The notes: generated by a model not told the origin, from the sequence alone. A DNA stretch of 64,000 nt from Thiohalocapsa sp. PB-PSB1 (GCA_016745215.1 CP050890.1:2418001-2482000), one strand, 5' to 3'; counted from the stretch's first letter, positions 35,413-45,139 are shown. A program made the numbers and translations.

Positions 35413-35517
35413 AGCTAACGTAGGGCTAAGGCGACCCAAACCGCGCTTTCATCGAAGCCTAAACCAAACCCGAGGTCGGTGCGCGGTTTGGGGTCGCCTT
35501 GAGCCTGTGGTTAGCGC
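35413..35517 (-). other. attC site 15
   Basis: Core boxes agctaac and gttagcg, arms GGCGACCCAAACCGCGC / GCGCGGTTTGGGGTCGCC, the same subfamily as attC 1 and attC 17. Belongs to the VWA cassette, from whose gene it is separated by a palindromic element. Confidence 0.85.
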
Positions 35518-35534
35518 TTACACTTGATGTTACG

Positions 35535-35666
35535 GGCCTTGTTCATAACTCCGATCAAGTAACCAGCGGGTACGCGGGGCTTTTCCGTAAAATTTTGATT
35601 TTAATGTTAAAATACTGTGGCTTTCGAGGTTAACTCTCAGTCTTGGCCGAGCTTATGAACAAGGCC
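35535..35666. repeat. Palindromic element with GGCCTTGTTCATAA ends, copy 2
   Basis: A ~132-bp element with terminal arms GGCCTTGTTCATAA at 35535 and its inverse at 35653-35666, inner CTTTTCCGTAAAA and TTGATTTTAATGTTAAAATAC as in the copy at 13795-13915. It sits between the VWA gene and attC 15. Confidence 0.65.
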
Positions 35667-35720
35667 ATGTTACGCATAGCGAAATTTTGCTAGCAGAATG
35701 ATTTTTTCATATCGTTTCAC

Positions 35721-36395
35721 TCATAATATTCCAATTCTATTGGCGCTTTCAATCCATTCTGGAAACTCATTGAGAATATCTCTGTACAAAGAAGAATCTT
35801 CAATAGAAGAAATATCATCAACATGCATAAAACCAGCATTATCCAGTAACCGACCATCAAGTTCGTCTAGTTTTTGTAAAAATGGAAAATCCTCTTTCCC
35901 TATGCCAACGAATTGAAAAAAGATCCTTTCTTTGGAAAGTTCACGCATCAGATTTGTAGTTTCCCTTTTATCACTATTGTTACCGTCTGTTATAAATATT
36001 ACAAAAACAGGGTCTGATCTATTTTCCTTATACTTTCCGTAAATAAGGCGCAGCGCGGCAGAGTATCTTGTTGCTTCAACGATCTTGTATCCTGATAAAA
36101 TTACTCTTTGCACGAAATTATCCAGATCAGAAAGCGAAACACTTGGCAACTGATATGCATTCGTACCAAATAGCATTACATCAATGTTTCCGTCATCATC
36201 AAAGTTAAGAGCCAACCCAAGTATTCTCTCAACAACCTGCTGAATAACTCCATTTTTGAAGAGCGGGTTCATGGATTTAGAAATATCTAGCACCAATACC
36301 ACTTGAGCTTTAAAGTTCTCTAACCCTTTTTTCTGTATTTCAATATTTGCTTTTTTTCTAAGATCTATAATGTGCTTTGTTAATTCGACAGACAT
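35721..36395 (-). CDS. VWA-domain protein (TerY/TerF-like)
   Basis: A 224-residue von Willebrand A domain. The metal-binding MIDAS motif is D37-x-S39-x-S41 (LVLDISKSM), followed by NGVIQQVVERILGLALNFDDDGNIDVMLFG, TRYSAAL and FVIFITDGNNSDK. This resembles the VWA part of tellurite/stress-response proteins TerY/TerF. It is a soluble cytoplasmic protein by sequence. AGGAGA lies just before the start at 36395. Single-gene, AT-rich cassette; no ter operon nearby. Confidence 0.8.
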   Translation of the reverse strand: MSVELTKHIIDLRKKANIEIQKKGLENFKAQVVLVLDISKSMNPLFKNGVIQQVVERILGLALNFDDDGNIDVMLFGTNAYQLPSVSLSDLDNFVQRVILSGYKIVEATRYSAALRLIYGKYKENRSDPVFVIFITDGNNSDKRETTNLMRELSKERIFFQFVGIGKEDFPFLQKLDELDGRLLDNAGFMHVDDISSIEDSSLYRDILNEFPEWIESANRIGIL

Positions 36396-36453
36396 TATTC
36401 TATCTCCTCTGCAAAAGATCGGCTTTTCTTGTACGGCATCTAGTGTGTCGTAG

Positions 36454-36560
36454 CGCTAACGTTTAGTTAACCTGCCGAGCCCGCGCCGGTCGGGCACCGC
36501 GGCGCTTCGCGCTCGCGGCCCGACCGGCGCGGGCTCGGCAGGTTCAACGCCCTGTGAGAT
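36454..36560 (-). other. attC site 16 (transposase cassette copy 2)
   Basis: Same arms as attC 9, core boxes cgctaac and gtgagat (mutated), but the central segment between the arms is the exact reverse complement of that in attC 9. 36561-36819 holds the same terminal hairpin region as copy 1. Confidence 0.85.
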
Positions 36561-36819
36561 TAAAACATTTTTTTGGTTCGCTTCGGTGTCCGTCTCAGCG
36601 AACCGCTATGTGGATTCTACAACAGTCAAGCCCTGGGTGGGGCCTGGAAACTCCCGCTGATGTTGGCGCAGTTGCACGAGCAAGGCTCCGTTGCGCGCGC
36701 TCGGTCCCGCGGGCGCAGCGATTTCGCATGGAGCACAACGGTTTTTCGCTCACCGCGGTCGCGTCGCAACATAGCAGCACTGTCCCGAGCCGATGCGGAT
36801 CGAGTGGAGGAGATGTTCA

Positions 36820-38063
36820 TCAGGCCGCCTCGCACGCAAGCGGCGGGTCTTGGCCGCGAGCGGGTCCAATGGTGGGCGCAAGGTCGCGCTGACGTCGTAG
36901 CCGTCCGCCGCAGCTCGGGCAGACGTGGATGTCTTTGCCGGTCAGGCGTTGCAGCAAGACGTCGTAGGGCTCGCGCACTTTGGTCGTCGTCACCGGCGCT
37001 AGGCCAAGCAGCGCTTTGGCACGATTGAGCTTGGTCGCGCGGTGTCCGCAGGCGAGCAGTCCGTAGTGGCGGATGCGGGTGAAGCGCGGCGGCAGGATGT
37101 GCAGCGTGAACCGCCGGATGAATTCGTTGGCGTCCAGCGTCATCACTTTGGTCTTGGCGCCGTCTTTATAGTCTTTCCAGGTGAAGGTGACTTTGCCGTC
37201 GGCAAGATTGAGGATGCGGTGGTTGCTGATGGCAATGCGGTGGGTGTATCGCCCGAGGTAGTCGATGATCTGTTGCGGTCCGCCGAACGGGGGTTTGGCG
37301 TAGACCACCCAGTCGTGCTCGCGCAGTGCCTTGCGCAACGCGGCGAAGTGCGTGCCCGGCGGTGTCTTCAGCTCGCCTGTGGTATGCGCGTGCTCCAGGC
37401 GCTCGAGGTAGTTTCCGCGGAAGACCTTGGACAGCGCTTTGACCGGGAATAACCAGTCACGATGCGGGCAGGGTTTGAACTGTTCGCCATCGAACGTTAA
37501 AGCTCCGCCTGGGACGATGCAGTGCAGATGGATGTGGCGCTCCATCGTCTGGCCCCAGGTGTGCAGCACGGCGGTGATGCCGAGGGTTCCGTTCCAATGA
37601 CGAGCGGCAAAGGCTTGCAGGGTGTCCGTTGCGCTGGCGAACAGCAGGTCGTAAATCAGTTTGTCGTTCCACCCCACCCAGTCGTTGATCGCATGCGGCA
37701 GCGTGAAGACGGTATGAAAATAGGGCACCGGCAGAGTTCGTCTTTGCGCGCTTCGATCCAGCGCGCTTTCTCCAGCCCTTGACATTTCGGGCAGTGGCGG
37801 TCGCGACAGGAGTTGTAGCTGTTGTAAAGGGTGCCGCAGTCAGTGCAGTAGTCGATGTGCCCGCCCAGCGCCGCGGTGCGGCAGTTTTGGATGGCACTGA
37901 GTACCTTGTGCACGTGCAGCGGATGGGAGTGCTCGTGCAGGGAGTCGGGCAAATGCGCGCGCAGGATGTCGGCGACTTCGAACGTCGGTCTCTGCTTGGA
38001 GCCGGAGTGCGTGTGTCCCGCTCTGTGATGGGGAGTTGGAGAGGAAAGGAATGGCGATGCCAT
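36820..38063 (-). pseudogene. IS91-family HUH transposase, cassette copy 2, frameshifted
   Basis: Same protein as copy 1 but a single-base deletion at about 37734 (CGGCAGAGTTC for CGGCAGCAGTTC) shifts the frame after KDEL (residue ~110). An N-terminal 135-residue product and a separate C-terminal part remain, so HUH and Y2 motifs are separated from the zinc domain. The cassette (36460-38164) is 1704 bp. Copy 3 carries the same deletion. Confidence 0.9.
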
Positions 38064-38157
38064 TGCGTGTGCTTATTCTTTTTCTTGTTGATTGTTTATT
38101 TCAGCGCCGGTGCTGCTTTGTCTCGGGTGTGGTCTCTTCCAACGCGATAGCGTTTTA

Positions 38158-38262
38158 ATCTAACGTTTGGCTCAGGCGACCCAATGCCGCGTTGCACTGA
38201 GCCTGAAATTGACTACCGAAGCCGCATCGCGGCATTGGGTCGCCTGGAGCCACATGTTAGGC
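38158..38262 (-). other. attC site 17
   Basis: Core boxes atctaac and gttaggc, arms AGGCGACCCAATGCCGCG / CGCGGCATTGGGTCGCCT. Ends the PEP-CTERM cassette. Confidence 0.9.
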
Positions 38263-38352
38263 AAATGTTTCTAGACAGCCTCAAAACCACCTTTTTGCCC
38301 CAGGAGCGCCCACCACCACGCCCCCCAACATCAGGACAGGCGTTCCGCGGCT

Positions 38353-39015
38353 TTATGTGCCTGAAGGGATGCAGTTCTTCTGGCGACGTCGGCGCATGAC
38401 GCCAAGACCCAACACACCCACACCCGTCCCAAGCAAGACAAAACTGGTAGGCTCTGGAATCGCCGTACTCACTTGGAAATTATCAAAACCTATGTCGGAA
38501 CTGCTGTTCGGACTGCCCAATATCCCAAGCATGCGGATAGTGGTCGTCGCGGTGGTGGGCGTAAACGTGAAGTTCCCCGCGCTGTTGATGCCCACCGCAC
38601 CAGAACTGCCGAGGAGTATTCCGCCCACTCCTGTGCCGTCCAATGCACTTACGTTTATCGTATGGGTGGTCGGGGCACCAACTTGAAGGGTCGTGAAGTC
38701 TACCTCGTACAGATTGCCGGGGATCGTGATCAAGGTCATGAACATGTCACTGACTGTGAGCGCACCCCCAAAGAAATTGAGGAACGGCGCGAACCCCACG
38801 CCGATCGCCCCCGCGTTTACGGTGTACGTGATGTTGCCGCCCACGACCGCACTGCTCGTGAAGGTATTGGGAGCGTTGACACTGGTCCCAGTCGACGGAT
38901 TGGTGCCGGTGTACTGGTCATCGATCACTACGAGTGCCGCACAGGCGAGGCGACCGCCTCCGACACCACCGAGTAGGATCGCGAGCATCCCCATGAAATA
39001 CAGGGCTTTCTTCAT
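38353..39015 (-). CDS. PEP-CTERM sorting-domain protein
   Basis: A 220-residue exported protein. The signal peptide is MKKALYFMGMLAILLGGVGGGRLACA, the Thr/Ser/Gly-rich body is low in charge, and the C-terminal sorting signal is IPEPTSFVLLGTGVGVLGLGVMRRRRQ (PEP motif, hydrophobic helix, Arg cluster), the substrate tag of exosortase (EpsH). Such proteins are processed at the membrane and often linked to exopolysaccharide or floc formation. The residues KNCIPSGT after the Arg cluster are slightly longer than usual. An exosortase must be encoded elsewhere. Single-gene cassette. Confidence 0.88.
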   Translation of the reverse strand: MKKALYFMGMLAILLGGVGGGRLACAALVVIDDQYTGTNPSTGTSVNAPNTFTSSAVVGGNITYTVNAGAIGVGFAPFLNFFGGALTVSDMFMTLITIPGNLYEVDFTTLQVGAPTTHTINVSALDGTGVGGILLGSSGAVGINSAGNFTFTPTTATTTIRMLGILGSPNSSSDIGFDNFQVSTAIPEPTSFVLLGTGVGVLGLGVMRRRRQKNCIPSGT

Positions 39016-39145
39016 GTATTGTCTCTTTCTTGGTTCATGGATTATGTGCCATACATCTCAAGCACTCTCTCATTTGCTCTTCATACGGGTCATTCAATCA
39101 TTTTCTTAGCTCACCCCCTGTCTATCATGTACGTTACGCTGCCCG

Positions 39146-39252
39146 CCCTAACGTTTAGTTAACCTGCCGAGCCCGCGCCGGTCGGGCACCGCGGCGCTTC
39201 GCGCTCGCGGCCCGACCGGCGCGGGCTCGGCAGGTTCAACGCCTTGTTAGAT
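39146..39252 (-). other. attC site 18 (transposase cassette copy 3)
   Basis: Core boxes ccctaac and gttagat (intact). Central segment in the same inverted orientation as attC 16. One base differs near the end (caacgcctt for caacgccct). 39253-39511 as in the other copies. Confidence 0.85.
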
Positions 39253-39511
39253 TAAAACATTTTTTTGGTTCGCTTCAGTGTCCGTCTCAGCGAACCGCTA
39301 TGTGGATTCTACAACAGTCAAGCCCTGGGTGGGGCCTGGAAACTCCCGCTGATGTTGGCGCAGTTGCACGAGCAAGGCTCCGTTGCGCGCGCTCGGTCCC
39401 GCGGGCGCAGCGATTTCGCATGGAGCACAACGGTTTTTCGCTCACCGCGGTCGCGTCGCAACATAGCAGCACTGTCCCGAGCCGATGCGGATCGAGTGGA
39501 GGAGATGTGCA

Positions 39512-40755
39512 TCAGGCCGCCTCGCACGCAAGCGGCGGGTCTTGGCCGCGAGCGGGTCCAATGGTGGGCGCAAGGTCGCGCTGACGTCGTAGCCGTCCGC
39601 CGCAGCTCGGGCAGACGTGGATGTCTTTGCCGGTCAGGCGTTGCAGCAAGACGTCGTAGGGCTCGCGCACTTTGGTCGTCGTCACCGGCGCTAGGCCAAG
39701 CAGCGCTTTGGCACGATTGAGCTTGGTCGCGCGGTGTCCGCAGGCGAGCAGTCCGTAGTGGCGGATGCGGGTGAAGCGCGGCGGCAGGATGTGCAGCGTG
39801 AACCGCCGGATGAATTCGTTGGCGTCCAGCGTCATCACTTTGGTCTTGGCGCCGTCTTTATAGTCTTTCCAGGTGAAGGTGACTTTGCCGTCGGCAAGAT
39901 TGAGGATGCGGTGGTTGCTGATGGCAATGCGGTGGGTGTATCGCCCGAGGTAGTCGATGATCTGTTGCGGTCCGCCGAACGGGGGTTTGGCGTAGACCAC
40001 CCAGTCGTGCTCGCGCAGTGCCTTGCGCAACGCGCCGAAGTGCGTGCCCGGCGGTGTCTTCAGCTCGCCTGTGGTATGCGCGTGCTCCAGGCGCTCGAGG
40101 TAGTTTCCGCGGAAGACCTTGGACAGCGCTTTGACCGGGAATAACCAGTCACGATGCGGGCAGGGTTTGAACTGTTCGCCATCGAACGTGAACGCTCCGC
40201 CTGGGACGATGCAGTGCAGATGGATGTGGCGCTCCATCGTCTGGCCCCAGGTGTGCAGCACGGCGGTGATGCCGAGGGTTCCGTTCCAATGACGAGCGGC
40301 AAAGGCTTGCAGGGTGTCCGTCGCGCTGGCGAACAGCAGGTCGTAAATCAGTTTGTCGTTCCACCCCACCCAGTCGTTGATCGCATGCGGCAGCGTGAAG
40401 ACGGTATGAAAATAGGGCACCGGCAGAGTTCGTCTTTGCGCGCTTCGATCCAGCGCGCTTTCTCCAGCCCTTGACATTTCGGGCAGTGACGGTCGCGACA
40501 GGAGTTGTAGCTGTTGTAAAGGGTGCCGCAGTCAGTGCAGTAGTCGATGTGCCCGCCCAGCGCCGCGGTGCGGCAGTTTTGGATGGCACTGAGTACCTTG
40601 TGCACGTGCAGCGGATGGGAGTGCTCGTGCAGGGAGTCGGGCAAATGCGCGCGCAGGATGTCGGCAACTTCGAACGTCGGTCTCTGCTTGGAGCCGGAGT
40701 GCGTGTGTCCCGCTCTGTGATGGGGAGTTGGAGAGGAAAGGAATGGCGATGCCAT
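39512..40755 (-). pseudogene. IS91-family HUH transposase, cassette copy 3, frameshifted
   Basis: Carries the same one-base deletion as copy 2 (at about 40426), plus private changes (GALRKAL for AALRKAL, AFTFDGE for ALTFDGE). The cassette (39152-40856) is 1704 bp. It is separated from copy 2 by the PEP-CTERM cassette, so an already defective unit was copied or moved as a cassette. Confidence 0.9.
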
Positions 40756-40849
40756 TGCGTGTGCTTATTCTTTTTCTTGTTGATTGTTTATTTCAGCGCC
40801 GGTGCTGCTTTGTCTCGGGTGTGGTCTCTTCCAACGCGATAGCGTTTTA

Positions 40850-40978
40850 ATCTAACGTTTTGGATAGCCTGCGCCCGCTGGCCGGCACCAACCTCGCAGA
40901 ACCTGCCGAGCCGGCGTGTCCTACCGAGCGTGCCGACAGTGACGGTCCGCGGGCGTCAGGCTGATCCACTTGTTGGAC
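40850..40978 (-). other. attC site 19 (second HUH transposase cassette)
   Basis: Core boxes atctaac and gttggac; arms AGCCTGCGCCCGC / GCGGGCGTCAGGCT. The cassette begins with GTTGGAC (bottom strand of 42777-42783), which pairs with this site's GTCCAAC box, confirming that both belong to one cassette. 40979-41254 is the GC-rich, gene-free 3' part of the cassette. Confidence 0.82.
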
Positions 40979-41254
40979 TGATGGGATGCTCGGTTTGCGC
41001 CCGCGGCGGGTCGGCGCGGCGGTGCTATGCATTTTGCTGTTTGCGGGGCGGCCCTGTCAACCGCTGCAAGGGGGATTCTGCGACGGAGTGCACGGTGCTG
41101 CGGGGCCGATCGGACGGGTGGCGGGGCGGTTCTCCGGGGCGGCAGGGGTGTTCCTGCGGGCTTGGACCGGCATTGCGGGGCGACTTCGGCCACGGCAGGC
41201 ACGGCGGGACCGGCGCAGCGCATGGAGCGGGCGGTGGTGGAGCGGGCGGCCATC

Positions 41255-42649
41255 TCAGGCGGCCTCGGGCAGCGCGGCGGGGGCCGGCAGCGGCGGGGCG
41301 CGCGAGGGCGGCGGCGCATTGAACGGCGCCGGGGGCTCCTCGAAGGAGAGGACCTGCAGGATGTTGTGCAGGTGGCCCTTGCCGCAGACGGGGCACAGGC
41401 TCGGGTCGCGGGCCTGCTTGGCGAGGAAGGCGTCCATGTCGGGGATGTACGGGGTCTCGGGGTCGGCGAGGCCGAGGCATTCGCGGCAGCGGGTGAGGTT
41501 CTGCCGGCGGCGGCTGCCGCCGAGCAGGCCGTAGTAGCGGATGCGATGGAAGCTCGGCGGCAGGACGTGCTGGAGGAAGCGGTGGATGAAGTCGGCGCCG
41601 GACAGCGTCATGCGCTTCTCGGCCTCGGGGGCGTGCGGGTCCTTGATGCGGTTGTCGCGGTAGCGGAAGGTGACCCGGCCGCCGTCGATCGCCTCGATGC
41701 GGTGGTTGGCGATGGCGATGCGGTTGACGTAGCGGCCCAAGTAGCGGATCAGAGGCTCGGGGTCGGCGAAGGGGGCCTCGATGTGGACCACCCAGTCCTG
41801 TTGGTGGAGCTGCTGCATCAGGCTCTTCCAGGCGGCATCGTCGTCGAGGTCGGGCTCGTCGGGCGCCCGGTAGGCGTCGGGACCGAGGTCGAGCCGCCGG
41901 GCCTCGCGGGCGCTCGCCTCGTCGAGGTTGAAGGGACGGCCCTCGGGCGCGCGGCGCTCGGCGCGGAAGGCCTCAAGGTGCTTGAGGAACACGGCGCGGA
42001 AGACCCGCCGCAGGGCGCGGTGGGGGAAGAGGAAGTTCTTCGGCGCCGGCACGAAGCCGCTGCCGTCGCGCTTGAGGCCGCCGCCGGTGACGATGCAGTG
42101 GACGTGCGGGTGCAGGTTCATGGTCTGGCCCCAGGTGTGCAGGACGGCGACGATGCCGAGGTCGGCGTCCCACTGCTTGCGGGCGAAGGTCTGGAGGGTC
42201 TCGGCGGCGGCGCGCATGAGGGCGGCATAGACCTCGGCGGAATGGTAGCGGGCCAGGGGATGGAGCAGGTCGGGCAGGGTGAAGACGACGTGGAAGTACT
42301 GGATGGGCAGCAGCTCCAGCTCGCGGGCGTCGACCCATGCGGCGCGCTGGGAGGCCCGACACTTGGGACAGTGACGGTTGCGGCAACTGTTGTAGCTGAT
42401 CTCGAAGTGCCCGCACTCGTCGCATTGATCGATGTGGGCACCGAGCGCGGTGGTGCGGCAGACCTCGATGGCGTGCAGGGCGCGGCCCTGCTCGAAGCTC
42501 GGGGTGTGGGCGGCGCGGTAGTCGTCGCCGTAGAGGCGGACGATGTCGGCGAGCTCGAATTCGGGCTCGGCGTATTCGAGGGGGAATTCCCGGCGGACCT
42601 CGGCGCTGACGGCGAAGTCGGGACGGGCGTTGGAGAAGGGGCTGGCCAT
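41255..42649 (-). CDS. Second IS91-family HUH transposase, in its own cassette
   Basis: A 464-residue Y2 HUH transposase, only distantly related to the 414-residue one. Zinc motif CDECGHFEISYNSCRNRHCPKC, HUH motif HVH in LHPHVHCIVTGGG, tyrosines in RYLGRYVNRIAIANHRI, and a C-terminal CPVCGKGH cysteine pair plus a Pro/Ala-rich tail. The start at MASPFSNARPDF (42649) matches the start of the other transposase; a longer in-frame start exists. Very GC-rich, unlike most cassette genes, implying a different donor. Single gene of a 1.9-kb cassette (40856-42783). Confidence 0.85.
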   Translation of the reverse strand: MASPFSNARPDFAVSAEVRREFPLEYAEPEFELADIVRLYGDDYRAAHTPSFEQGRALHAIEVCRTTALGAHIDQCDECGHFEISYNSCRNRHCPKCRASQRAAWVDARELELLPIQYFHVVFTLPDLLHPLARYHSAEVYAALMRAAAETLQTFARKQWDADLGIVAVLHTWGQTMNLHPHVHCIVTGGGLKRDGSGFVPAPKNFLFPHRALRRVFRAVFLKHLEAFRAERRAPEGRPFNLDEASAREARRLDLGPDAYRAPDEPDLDDDAAWKSLMQQLHQQDWVVHIEAPFADPEPLIRYLGRYVNRIAIANHRIEAIDGGRVTFRYRDNRIKDPHAPEAEKRMTLSGADFIHRFLQHVLPPSFHRIRYYGLLGGSRRRQNLTRCRECLGLADPETPYIPDMDAFLAKQARDPSLCPVCGKGHLHNILQVLSFEEPPAPFNAPPPSRAPPLPAPAALPEAA

Positions 42650-42776
42650 GCGGACAGTATAGCCGGTCCGGTGCCGTCCCGGACAGTCCCGGCGTCTCGG
42701 CGGGGATGCCGCGGTATCCGTCCGGTGCTTCGGGCACCACCCCGGCCCTGCCCCAGGCACGCTGTTTATTTATTTA

Positions 42777-42860
42777 GTCCAACGTCACGCATCAGCCGAC
42801 GCAAAAAGCAGAGCGAGGAACGAGCGGCGCTTTTTGCGTCGGCTGATGCGCTCGTTAGGC
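42777..42860 (-). other. attC site 20
   Basis: Core boxes gtccaac and gttaggc; long stem CATCAGCCGACGCAAAAAGC / GCTTTTTGCGTCGGCTGATG. It abuts the stop of the preceding gene (42863). Confidence 0.92.
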
Positions 42861-42862
42861 TG

Positions 42863-43459
42863 TTATTTGATGATTCGCTTGATTACCCATCCAGCAATCT
42901 CATCTGTACTGTTTCCAACACCAAGCCCGCCAAGGACGACGGGCAAAGTATCACCAAGCAACTCACCCCACTCTCCAGGGCTGCTGGGAATTCCAGTCGT
43001 ATCCTTTTCAACTTGCACCGTAAACGCTGCTCCGCCGCCTTCCTCAAGTAGCTTTTTAGCTTTGCTACCAAATAGTGAAAATGTTTGTTCAAATTCCTTC
43101 TTTGCTGTTCCCCTCACCGCATCTGCACCTACCGTAAAACCTTTTTCTTTCTTAAAAAGGTTATTGCCGTCTGCATCGGTGAGTACGAATGCCATTACCC
43201 CTTTACCAGTGCCAGATACTCCGCTTTTCCTTACAGAGAAATCTAATGTTAGCTTAACTTTATCTCCCTCCTGAAAGAGCTTATATGAACCTTTGGCTGT
43301 AGTTGAACCGCTTTTCTTACTCATAGAATCGCTATCCAACACTTCCTGGCTGAAAGCTGGATACGCAACGAAAGCTAGTGCTGTTACAAACAGGAAAAGC
43401 AGGTGGCGAATTCTAGATCCAAACGTGGACCAGATTACCTGTTTTTGATTGGTAAACAT
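42863..43459 (-). CDS. Exported protein in cassette, unknown function
   Basis: A 198-residue protein with a signal peptide after an extended basic N-terminus (FGSRIRHLLFLFVTALAFVAYPAFS). The mature part is Lys/Gly-rich: GSYKLFQEGDKVKLTLDFSVRKSGVSGTGKGVMAFVLTDADGN looks like a beta-rich domain. The start at 43459 follows AAGGAGAA at correct spacing; a longer in-frame start at 43504 is less likely. No family is recognised. Confidence 0.65.
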   Translation of the reverse strand: MFTNQKQVIWSTFGSRIRHLLFLFVTALAFVAYPAFSQEVLDSDSMSKKSGSTTAKGSYKLFQEGDKVKLTLDFSVRKSGVSGTGKGVMAFVLTDADGNNLFKKEKGFTVGADAVRGTAKKEFEQTFSLFGSKAKKLLEEGGGAAFTVQVEKDTTGIPSSPGEWGELLGDTLPVVLGGLGVGNSTDEIAGWVIKRIIK

Positions 43460-43528
43460 CTTGGTATTCTCCTTTGGTGTTGGAGCCAACAAATTTCTCA
43501 TCAACGCCTGGCTCCAAAGGGCGTGGAT

Positions 43529-43635
43529 GCCTAACGTTTAGTTAACCTGCCGAGCTCGCGCCGGTCGGGCCGCGAGCGCGAAGCGCCGCGGTGCCCGACC
43601 GGCGCGAGCTCGGCAGGTTCAACGCCCTGTTAGAT
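43529..43635 (-). other. attC site 21 (transposase cassette copy 4)
   Basis: Core boxes gcctaac and gttagat; arms TGCCGAGCTCGCGCCGGTCGGG and perfect inverse; central segment in the attC 9 orientation. 43636-43894 as in the other copies. Confidence 0.88.
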
Positions 43636-43894
43636 TAAAACATTTTTTTGGTTCGCTTCGGTGTCCGTCTCAGCGAACCGCTATGTGGATTCTACAACAG
43701 TCAAGCCCTGGGTGGGGCCTGGAAACTCCCGCTGATGTTGGCGCAGTTGCACGAGCAAGGCTCCGTTGCGCGCGCTCGGTCCCGCGGGCGCAGCGATTTC
43801 GCATGGAGCACAACGGTTTTTCGCTCACCGCGGTCGCGTCGCAACATAGCAGCACTGTCCCGAGCCGATGCGGATCGAGTGGAGGAGATGTGCA

Positions 43895-45139
43895 TCAGGC
43901 CGCCTCGCACGCAAGCGGCGGGTCTTGGCCGCGAGCGGGTCCAATGGTGGGCGCAAGGTCGCGCTGACGTCGTAGCCGTCCGCCGCAGCTCGGGCAGACG
44001 TGGATGTCTTTGCCGGTCAGGTGTTGCAGCAAGACGTCGTAGGGCTCGCGCACTTTGGTCGTCGTCACCGGCGCTAGGCCAAGCAGCGCTTTGGCACGAT
44101 TGAGCTTGGTCGCGCGGTGTCCGCAGGCGAGCAGTCCGTAGTGGCGGATGCGGGTGAAGCGCGGCGGCAGGATGTGCAGCGTGAACCGCCGGATGAATTC
44201 GTTGGCGTCCAGCGTCATCACTTTGGTCTTGGCGCCGTCTTTATAGTCTTTCCAGGTGAAGGTGACTTTGCCGTCGGCAAGATTGAGGATGCGGTGGTTG
44301 CTGATGGCAATGCGGTGGGTGTATCGCCCGAGGTAGTCGATGATCTGTTGCGGTCCGCCGAACGGGGGTTTGGCGTAGACCACCCAGTCGTGCTCGCGCA
44401 GTGCCTTGCGCAACGCGGCGAAGTGCGCGCCCGGCGGTGTCTTCAGCTCGCCTATGGTATGCGCGTGCTCCAGGCGCTCGAGGTAGTTTCCGCGGAAGAC
44501 CTTGGACAGCGCTTTGACCGGGAATAACCAGTCACGATGCGGGCAGGGTTTGAACTGTTCGCCATCGAACGTTAAAGCTCCGCCTGGGACGATGCAGTGC
44601 AGATGGATGTGGCGCTCCATCGTCTGGCCCCAGGTGTGCAGCACGGCGGTGATGCCGAGGGTTCCGTTCCAATGACGAGCGGCAAAGGCTTGCAGGGTGT
44701 CCGTTGCGCTGGCGAACAGCAGGTCGTAAATCAGTTTGTCGTTCCACCCCACCCAGTCGTTGATCGCATGCGGCAGCGTGAAGACGGTATGAAAATAGGG
44801 CACCGGCAGCAGTTCGTCTTTGCGCGCTTCGATCCAGCGCGCTTTCTCCAGCCCTTGACATTTCGGGCAGTGGCGGTCGCGACAGGCGTTGTAGCTGTTG
44901 TAAAGGGTGCCGCAGTCAGTGCAGTAGTCGATGTGCCCGCCCAGCGCCGCGGTGCGGCAGTTTTGGATGGCACTGAGTACCTTGTGCACGTGCAGCGGAT
45001 GGGAGTGCTCGTGCAGGGAGTCGGGCAAATGCGCGCGCAGGATGTCGGCGACTTCGAACGTCGGTCTCTGCTTGGAGCCGGAGTGCGTGTGTCCCGCTCT
45101 GTGATGGGGAGTTGGAGAGGAAAGGAATGGCGATGCCAT
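43895..45139 (-). CDS. IS91-family HUH transposase, cassette copy 4
   Basis: Full-length 414 residues with intact zinc, HLH and Y-x3-Y motifs. It shares with copy 5 the private changes SYNACRD (for SYNSCRD), HTIGEL (for HTTGEL) and GAHFAAL (for GTHFAAL). Cassette 43535-45240 is exactly 1705 bp and directly abuts copy 5. Confidence 0.9.
   Translation of the reverse strand: MASPFLSSPTPHHRAGHTHSGSKQRPTFEVADILRAHLPDSLHEHSHPLHVHKVLSAIQNCRTAALGGHIDYCTDCGTLYNSYNACRDRHCPKCQGLEKARWIEARKDELLPVPYFHTVFTLPHAINDWVGWNDKLIYDLLFASATDTLQAFAARHWNGTLGITAVLHTWGQTMERHIHLHCIVPGGALTFDGEQFKPCPHRDWLFPVKALSKVFRGNYLERLEHAHTIGELKTPPGAHFAALRKALREHDWVVYAKPPFGGPQQIIDYLGRYTHRIAISNHRILNLADGKVTFTWKDYKDGAKTKVMTLDANEFIRRFTLHILPPRFTRIRHYGLLACGHRATKLNRAKALLGLAPVTTTKVREPYDVLLQHLTGKDIHVCPSCGGRLRRQRDLAPTIGPARGQDPPLACEAA

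Noticed and set aside
39265..39720. A ~151-residue + strand frame repeated in every transposase cassette.
   Set aside because: It overlaps the 3' end of the transposase in antisense and is conserved only because the DNA is nearly identical; no ribosome site or domain.
41027..43051. Long + strand reading frame opposite the second HUH transposase (also long frames opposite the deacylase, enolase and ATPase genes).
   Set aside because: They are GC-rich antisense shadows with repetitive Gly/Ala/Arg composition and no domain; the - strand frames carry complete catalytic motifs.
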